A stretch of DNA of 64,000 nt from Streptomyces filipinensis (GTDB lineage: Bacteria; Actinomycetota; Actinomycetes; Streptomycetales; Streptomycetaceae). The stretch is taken from contig NZ_BMTD01000003.1 of NCBI RefSeq assembly GCF_014649495.1, forward strand, positions 434,001 to 498,000. The letters run 5' to 3'. The notes under the pieces are model-generated. The model made no database searches, had not been told where the DNA came from, and saw nothing but the letters and a program-made list of their open reading frames with translations. The position numbers and the translations under genes were made by a program. Positions 59,772-64,000 of the stretch are shown in pieces; within the stretch, counting starts at the first letter, position 1, and the number at the start of each line of letters is the position of its first letter.

Positions 59772-61364
59772 ATGCATCGCTCGGCCCACGTCGACACCTT
59801 CGCGCGCGACCATCTGCCGCCGCCGGACGAGTGGCCCGAGCTGCGGTTCGACCTGCCGGAGCTGCGCTACCCCGACCGGCTCAACTGCGCCGCCGAACTC
59901 CTGGGCCACGCCGACCCGGCCCGCCCGGTCTTCCACACCCCGGACGGCCCCAGCTGGGCCTACGGTGACCTGCGCGAGCGCGTCGACCGGATCGCGCACG
60001 TGCTCACCGGCGACCTGGGGGTGGTCCCCGGCAACCGGGTCCTGCTGCGCGGCCCCACCACGCCCTGGCTCGCCGCCTGCTGGCTCGCCGTCCTCAAGGC
60101 GGGCGCGATAGCGGTCACCGTGCTGGCCCAGCAACGCGCGCACGAGCTGGCCACGCTGTGCGACATCGCCCTGGTGCGGCACGCGCTGTGCGACATCAGG
60201 TCGGTGGACGACCTGGCGAAGGCCGACATACCCGGGCTGCGGATCACCACGTACGGCGGTGACGGCCCCGACGACCTCCTCAACCGCCCCGGGCCCGGCA
60301 CGCCGTACCCGGCGGTCGACACCGCGGCCGACGACGTGGCCCTGATCGCGTTCACCTCGGGCACCACCGGTCACCCGAAAGGGTGCATGCACTTCCACCG
60401 CGACGTGCTGGCGATCGCGGACACCTTCTCGGAACATGTGCTGCGCCCCCGGGCGGACGACGTCTTCACCGGCAGCCCCCCGCTCGGCTTCACGTTCGGC
60501 CTGGGCGGCCTGGTGGTCTTCCCGATGCGGGCCGGCGCCAGCTCCCTGCTCCTGGAGGACGCGGGCCCGCGCCGGCTGCTGCCCGCGATCGCCGAGCACG
60601 GTGTCTCGGTCCTCTTCACCGCCCCGACCGCCTACCGCGCCATGCTGGAGCTGCTCGACGGGTACGACCTCTCGCCGCTGCGGCGCTGCGTGTCGGCCGG
60701 TGAGAACCTGCCCGCGGCCACCTGGCGGGCCTGGCACGAACGCACCGGCCTGCGCGTCATCAACGGCATCGGCGCGACCGAGCTGCTGCACATCTTCGTC
60801 TCCGCCGCGGACGAGCACATCCGGCCGGGCACCACGGGTATTCCCGTGCCGGGCTGGCAGGCGCGCGTGCAGGACGCGCAGGGCACACCGGTGCCCGACG
60901 GCGAGCCCGGCCTGCTCGCCGTGCGCGGCCCGGTCGGCTGCCGCTACCTCGCCGACCCGCGGCAGCGGGAGTACGTGCGGGGCGGCTGGAACGTCACCGG
61001 TGACACCTATGTCCGCGAGCCCGACGGCTACTTCCGCTATGTGGCCCGCGCCGACGACATGATCATCTCCGCCGGGTACAACATCGCCGGACCGGAGGTG
61101 GAGGACGCGCTGCTGCGGCACCCGGACGTGGTGGAGACGGCGGTCGTGGGCCGGCCCGACGAGGCCCGCGGACACGTGGTCGTCGCCTACACGGTGCTGC
61201 GCGACGGGGCCGCACGCGACCCCGAGCCCCTGCGCGCCTTCCTCAAGTCCGAGCTGGCGCCGTACAAGTGCCCGCGCGAGTTCGTCTTCCTGGACGCCCT
61301 GCCCCGCACGGCCACCGGGAAGCTCCAGCGGTTCCGGCTGCGCACCGAAGGTGACCGGCAGTGA
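59772..61364 (+). CDS. Aryl-CoA ligase (benzoate/2-aminobenzoate-CoA ligase family)
   Basis: 530-residue AMP-binding enzyme: P-loop FTSGTTGHPKGCMHF, A5 region INGIGATELLHIF, hinge ARADDMIISAGYNI and C-terminal catalytic Lys in TATGKLQRF. INGIGATE and HPKGCMH fit the benzoate/2-aminobenzoate-CoA ligase branch. It activates an aromatic acid with ATP and CoA, giving the thioester that the bifunctional monooxygenase/reductase nearby would attack. AAGGGGG lies about ten bases before the ATG. The PaaX gene follows 15 bases after its stop. Confidence 0.87.
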   Translation: MHRSAHVDTFARDHLPPPDEWPELRFDLPELRYPDRLNCAAELLGHADPARPVFHTPDGPSWAYGDLRERVDRIAHVLTGDLGVVPGNRVLLRGPTTPWLAACWLAVLKAGAIAVTVLAQQRAHELATLCDIALVRHALCDIRSVDDLAKADIPGLRITTYGGDGPDDLLNRPGPGTPYPAVDTAADDVALIAFTSGTTGHPKGCMHFHRDVLAIADTFSEHVLRPRADDVFTGSPPLGFTFGLGGLVVFPMRAGASSLLLEDAGPRRLLPAIAEHGVSVLFTAPTAYRAMLELLDGYDLSPLRRCVSAGENLPAATWRAWHERTGLRVINGIGATELLHIFVSAADEHIRPGTTGIPVPGWQARVQDAQGTPVPDGEPGLLAVRGPVGCRYLADPRQREYVRGGWNVTGDTYVREPDGYFRYVARADDMIISAGYNIAGPEVEDALLRHPDVVETAVVGRPDEARGHVVVAYTVLRDGAARDPEPLRAFLKSELAPYKCPREFVFLDALPRTATGKLQRFRLRTEGDRQ

Positions 61365-61379
61365 TGCCGACGACCTAAA

Positions 61380-62192
61380 ATGATCAACGTGTCCGACCAG
61401 CACGCCCCCAGGTCCCTCATCGTCACGCTCTACGGCGCGTACGGCCGCTTCATGCCCGGCCCGGTGCCCGTCGCCGAGCTGATCCGGCTCCTGGCCGCGG
61501 TCGGCGTGGACGCGCCCTCCGTCCGCTCCTCCGTGTCCCGGCTCAAACGGCGCGGCCTGCTGCTGCCGGCCCGCACGGAACAGGGCGCGGCCGGCTACGA
61601 GCTCTCCCCCGAGGCACGCCAGTTGCTGGACGACGGCGACCGGCGGATCTACGCCACCACACCCGTTGAGGACGCGGGCTGGGTGCTCGCGGTGTTCTCC
61701 GTTCCCGAGTCGGAACGGCAGAAGCGGCATGTGCTGCGCTCCCGGCTGGCGGGCCTGGGCTTCGGCACGGCGGCCCCCGGCGTGTGGATCGCCCCGGCCC
61801 GGCTGTACGAGGAGACCCGGCACACCCTGCGCCGGCTGCAGCTGGATCCGTACGTGGACTTCTTCCGGGGCGAGCACCTGGGCTTCGCGCCCACGGCCGA
61901 GGCGGTCGCCCGCTGGTGGGACCTGGCCGCGATCGCCAAGGAGCACGAACGCTTCCTGGACGCGCACGCCCCGGTCCTGTACGCCTGGGAGCACCGTCCG
62001 GACACCCCGCCCGCGGAGGCCTACCGCGACTACCTCCTCGCCCTGGACTCCTGGCGCCACCTGCCCTACACCGATCCCGGCCTGCCCACCCCGCTGCTGC
62101 CCGCGGGCTGGCCGGGTGTGCGCTCGGCGGAGGTCTTCCGGGGACTGCACGCCCGCCTGCGGGACGCGGGGGCGCGCTTCGCGGGGGTGTGA
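61380..62192 (+). CDS. PaaX-family transcriptional regulator
   Basis: 270 residues. N-terminal winged helix (RSLIVTLYGAYGR, SVRSSVSRLKRRGLL), a central PaaX domain (WVLAVFSVPESERQKRHVLRSRLAGLGFG...GVWIAP) and the C-terminal domain (FRGEHLG...WWDLAAIAKEHERFL). PaaX repressors are released by aryl-CoA esters such as phenylacetyl-CoA. Here the product of the upstream ligase is the likely signal. No Shine-Dalgarno is evident before ATG 61380 or the in-frame GTG 61389. Confidence 0.92.
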   Translation: MINVSDQHAPRSLIVTLYGAYGRFMPGPVPVAELIRLLAAVGVDAPSVRSSVSRLKRRGLLLPARTEQGAAGYELSPEARQLLDDGDRRIYATTPVEDAGWVLAVFSVPESERQKRHVLRSRLAGLGFGTAAPGVWIAPARLYEETRHTLRRLQLDPYVDFFRGEHLGFAPTAEAVARWWDLAAIAKEHERFLDAHAPVLYAWEHRPDTPPAEAYRDYLLALDSWRHLPYTDPGLPTPLLPAGWPGVRSAEVFRGLHARLRDAGARFAGV

Positions 62193-62337
62193 GGGGGCAG
62201 GTGCGGAACCGGGCCCCGGCCGGCCTGGCCCGGCGCGCCAGGACGGCGAACCTGCGCGCGCATGCCCCGGCTTCCCCGTGGTCCCAGCTCATCTCCCCGG
62301 CGTCGCGCCCGACCCGGACGAGCTGCCGTACCCCATC

Positions 62338-64000
62338 TCAGCCGCCCAGTGACAGCCGGGGCCTGGGGGCGTCCGTGCGGCCCGTCTGGGGAGGCCTGCG
62401 GCCGGCGCGGTAGGGCGCGGGCCAGACGGCGCCGGGGCCGTCGTAGCCCTGCTCGGCCGCCGCGTGCAGGGTCCAGTGCGGGTCGTACAGATGCGGGCGG
62501 CCCAGTGCGCACAGGTCCGTCCGCCCGGCGAGGAGGAGCGAGTTGACGTCGTCCCAGGAGGAGATCGCGCCGACCGCGATCACCGGGACGCCCACCTCGT
62601 GCCGGATGCGGTCGGCGAACGGCGTCTGGTACGACCGCCCGAACTCCGGCTGCTCCTCGGCCACGACCTGCCCGGTGGAGACGTCGATCGCGTCGGCGCC
62701 GTGTGCGGCGAAGGCGCGGGCGATCCCGACCGCGCTCTCGGCGCTCGTGCCGCCCTCGGCCCAGTCCGTGGCCGAGATGCGGACCGTCATCGGCCGCTCC
62801 GCCGGCCACACCGCGCGTACGGCGTCGAAGACCTCCAGCGGGAACCGCAGCCGCCGCTCCGGCGAGCCGCCGTAGGCGTCGCCGCGGTGGTTGGTCAGCG
62901 GGGAGAGGAAACCGGAGAGCAGATAGCCGTGGGCGCAGTGCAGTTCCAGCAGGTCGAATCCGGCGCGGGCGGCCCGCCAGGCGGCGGCGGTGAACTGCTC
63001 TCGGATGTCGGTCAGTTGGGCCCGCGAGAGCTGCCTGGGGGTCTGGCTGCCCGGTTTGTACGGCAGCGGGGAGGCGGCGACGAGCGGCCAGTTGCCGCGC
63101 GGCAGCGGCTCGTCCATGCCCTCCCACATCAGCTTCGTGGAGCCCTTGCGGCCGGAGTGGCCGAGCTGGACTCCGATGGCGGTGCCGGGCGCCTGGGTGT
63201 GCACGAAGTCGGTGACGCGCCGCCACGCCTCGGCCTGCCGGCCGGTGTAGAGCCCGGTGCAGCCCGGCGTGATCCGGCCCTCCTCGCTGACGCAGACCAT
63301 CTCGGTCATGACGAGTCCGGCCCCGCCGAGGGCGCGGGCGCCGAGGTGGACGAGATGGAGGTCGCCGGGGACGCCCTCGTGGGCGGAGTACATGTCCATG
63401 GGTGACACGACGACCCGGTTGCGCAGGGTCAGGCCGCGCAGCCGGAACGGGGTGAACATCGGCGGTGTTCCGGGCGGGCAGCCGAACTCGCGCTCGACGG
63501 CCTCGGTGAAGCGGGCGTCGCGCAGCCGGAGGTTGTCGTGGGTGACGCGGCGGCTGCGGGTGAGCAGGTTGAAGGCGAACTGGCGGGGCGGCCGGCCGAG
63601 GTACAGGCCCAGGTTCTCGAACCACTCCAGGCTCGCCCGCGCGGCCCGCTGGGTGGAGGCGACGACGGGTTTGCGCTCCTCCTCGTAGGCCGCCAGGGCG
63701 CTCGGCACGTCGGGGCGTTCCGCCAGGCACGCGGCCAGGGCCAGCGCGTCCTCCACGGCGAGCTTGGTGCCGGAGCCGATGGAGAAGTGGGCGGTGTGCG
63801 CGGCGTCGCCGAGCAGGACGACGTTGCCGTGCGACCAGTGGTCGTTGACGACCGTGCGGAACGTCGTCCACGCCGAGTTGTTGGAGTGCAGGGGCCGGCC
63901 GCGGAGCGCGTCGGCGAAGATCTTGGCGCAGCGCTCGACGGATTCGTGTGCACCGAGTTCGTCGAACCCGGCCGCTCGCCAGACCTCCTCCCGCATCTCG
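62338..64000 (-). CDS. Bifunctional 2-aminobenzoyl-/salicylyl-CoA monooxygenase/reductase (5' end outside window)
   Basis: The 554 C-terminal residues are present; perhaps the first 200-230 lie beyond the right edge. The first part is the end of an FAD aromatic hydroxylase (GDAAHTAHFSIGSGTKLAVEDALAL). From about residue 180 an old-yellow-enzyme domain follows (MFTPFRLRGLTLRNRVVVSPMDMYS, QLGHSGRKGS, ELHCAHGYLLSGFLSPLTNHRGD with the paired His). This fusion is typical of 2-aminobenzoyl-CoA monooxygenase/reductase and salicylyl-CoA 5-hydroxylase. It hydroxylates and, with NAD(P)H, reduces the ring of the CoA ester. With the RidA and ligase neighbours the anthranilate route is slightly favoured. 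Confidence 0.9.
   Translation of the reverse strand, partial: EMREEVWRAAGFDELGAHESVERCAKIFADALRGRPLHSNNSAWTTFRTVVNDHWSHGNVVLLGDAAHTAHFSIGSGTKLAVEDALALAACLAERPDVPSALAAYEEERKPVVASTQRAARASLEWFENLGLYLGRPPRQFAFNLLTRSRRVTHDNLRLRDARFTEAVEREFGCPPGTPPMFTPFRLRGLTLRNRVVVSPMDMYSAHEGVPGDLHLVHLGARALGGAGLVMTEMVCVSEEGRITPGCTGLYTGRQAEAWRRVTDFVHTQAPGTAIGVQLGHSGRKGSTKLMWEGMDEPLPRGNWPLVAASPLPYKPGSQTPRQLSRAQLTDIREQFTAAAWRAARAGFDLLELHCAHGYLLSGFLSPLTNHRGDAYGGSPERRLRFPLEVFDAVRAVWPAERPMTVRISATDWAEGGTSAESAVGIARAFAAHGADAIDVSTGQVVAEEQPEFGRSYQTPFADRIRHEVGVPVIAVGAISSWDDVNSLLLAGRTDLCALGRPHLYDPHWTLHAAAEQGYDGPGAVWPAPYRAGRRPPQTGRTDAPRPRLSLGG

Noticed and set aside
62209-62233. CCGGGCC...GGCCCGG as a terminator between PaaX and the monooxygenase
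   Set aside because: Only seven base pairs with an 11-base loop in very GC-rich DNA; not distinguishable from chance.

Overview
The window is high-GC actinobacterial DNA, almost certainly from a Streptomyces. The protein families (Rok7B7-type ROK regulator, NgcEFG and DasABC/DasR chitosugar systems, AcnA, an XRE-MurA fusion, a SpoIIE-type phosphatase, DUF5999, PaaX), the GTG starts and the AGGAGG-type ribosome sites all fit. From memory, the order rok7B7-ngcEFG...acnA-murA at the left resembles S. coelicolor SCO6008-SCO5998. The das operon, which lies elsewhere in that species, suggests the right half is rearranged or accessory. No database search was run; family names come from reading the translations.

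Layout. 1-4551: a ROK regulator and the ngcEFG importer for GlcNAc/chitobiose, with a DasR-like site over the putative ngcE promoter. 4902-12285: two convergent secreted GH92 mannosidases sharing a palindromic operator (core GACAACGTTGTC); one has Gln where the family has its catalytic Glu. 12534-19032: a multi-sensor PP2C phosphatase, aconitase with a palindromic iron-box-like element, and a repeat-bearing lipoprotein. 19241-20770: an XRE-MurA fusion.

21014-36338 looks like a phage-defence island. A ~2,100-residue protein fuses a Ser/Thr kinase, a DEAD/DEAH helicase with a DUF1998-type cysteine cluster, and a C-terminal nuclease-like tail. It is followed by a SNF2/RapA-like helicase and a 1,390-residue Eco57I/PglX-type adenine methylase, then a 34-codon ORF and a convergent HTH-methylase-like gene with a degenerate motif IV. 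The content resembles class 1 DISARM (DrmD, DrmMI, DrmA/B) with a kinase as in Pgl, but no complete known system is present. The same 13-mer, CCGTTGACAACGT, lies upstream of both arms.

36676-50999 is a compact natural-product cluster with two convergent five-gene operons. It encodes a Pls (epsilon-polylysine synthetase)-like membrane protein that carries a carrier domain but no adenylation domain, a separate partial-C/A/T/TE NRPS with a diaminopropionate/diaminobutyrate-like code, SbnA and SbnB homologues that make L-2,3-diaminopropionate, two Fe(II)/2-oxoglutarate oxygenases, a PLP decarboxylase, a GNAT, a DUF6271-like protein and an MFS exporter. I infer a Dap-containing oligo- or polypeptide.

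51098-56965 is a das locus (dasA-B-C and a GH3 glucosaminidase) with a divergent dasR-like regulator and dre-like sites between. The operon points into the cluster, separated from it by a hairpin. 57026-64000 holds two small Streptomyces genes and an aromatic-acid CoA pathway, probably for 2-aminobenzoate or salicylate: RidA, acyl-CoA dehydrogenase, aryl-CoA ligase, PaaX, and a bifunctional monooxygenase/reductase cut by the window edge.
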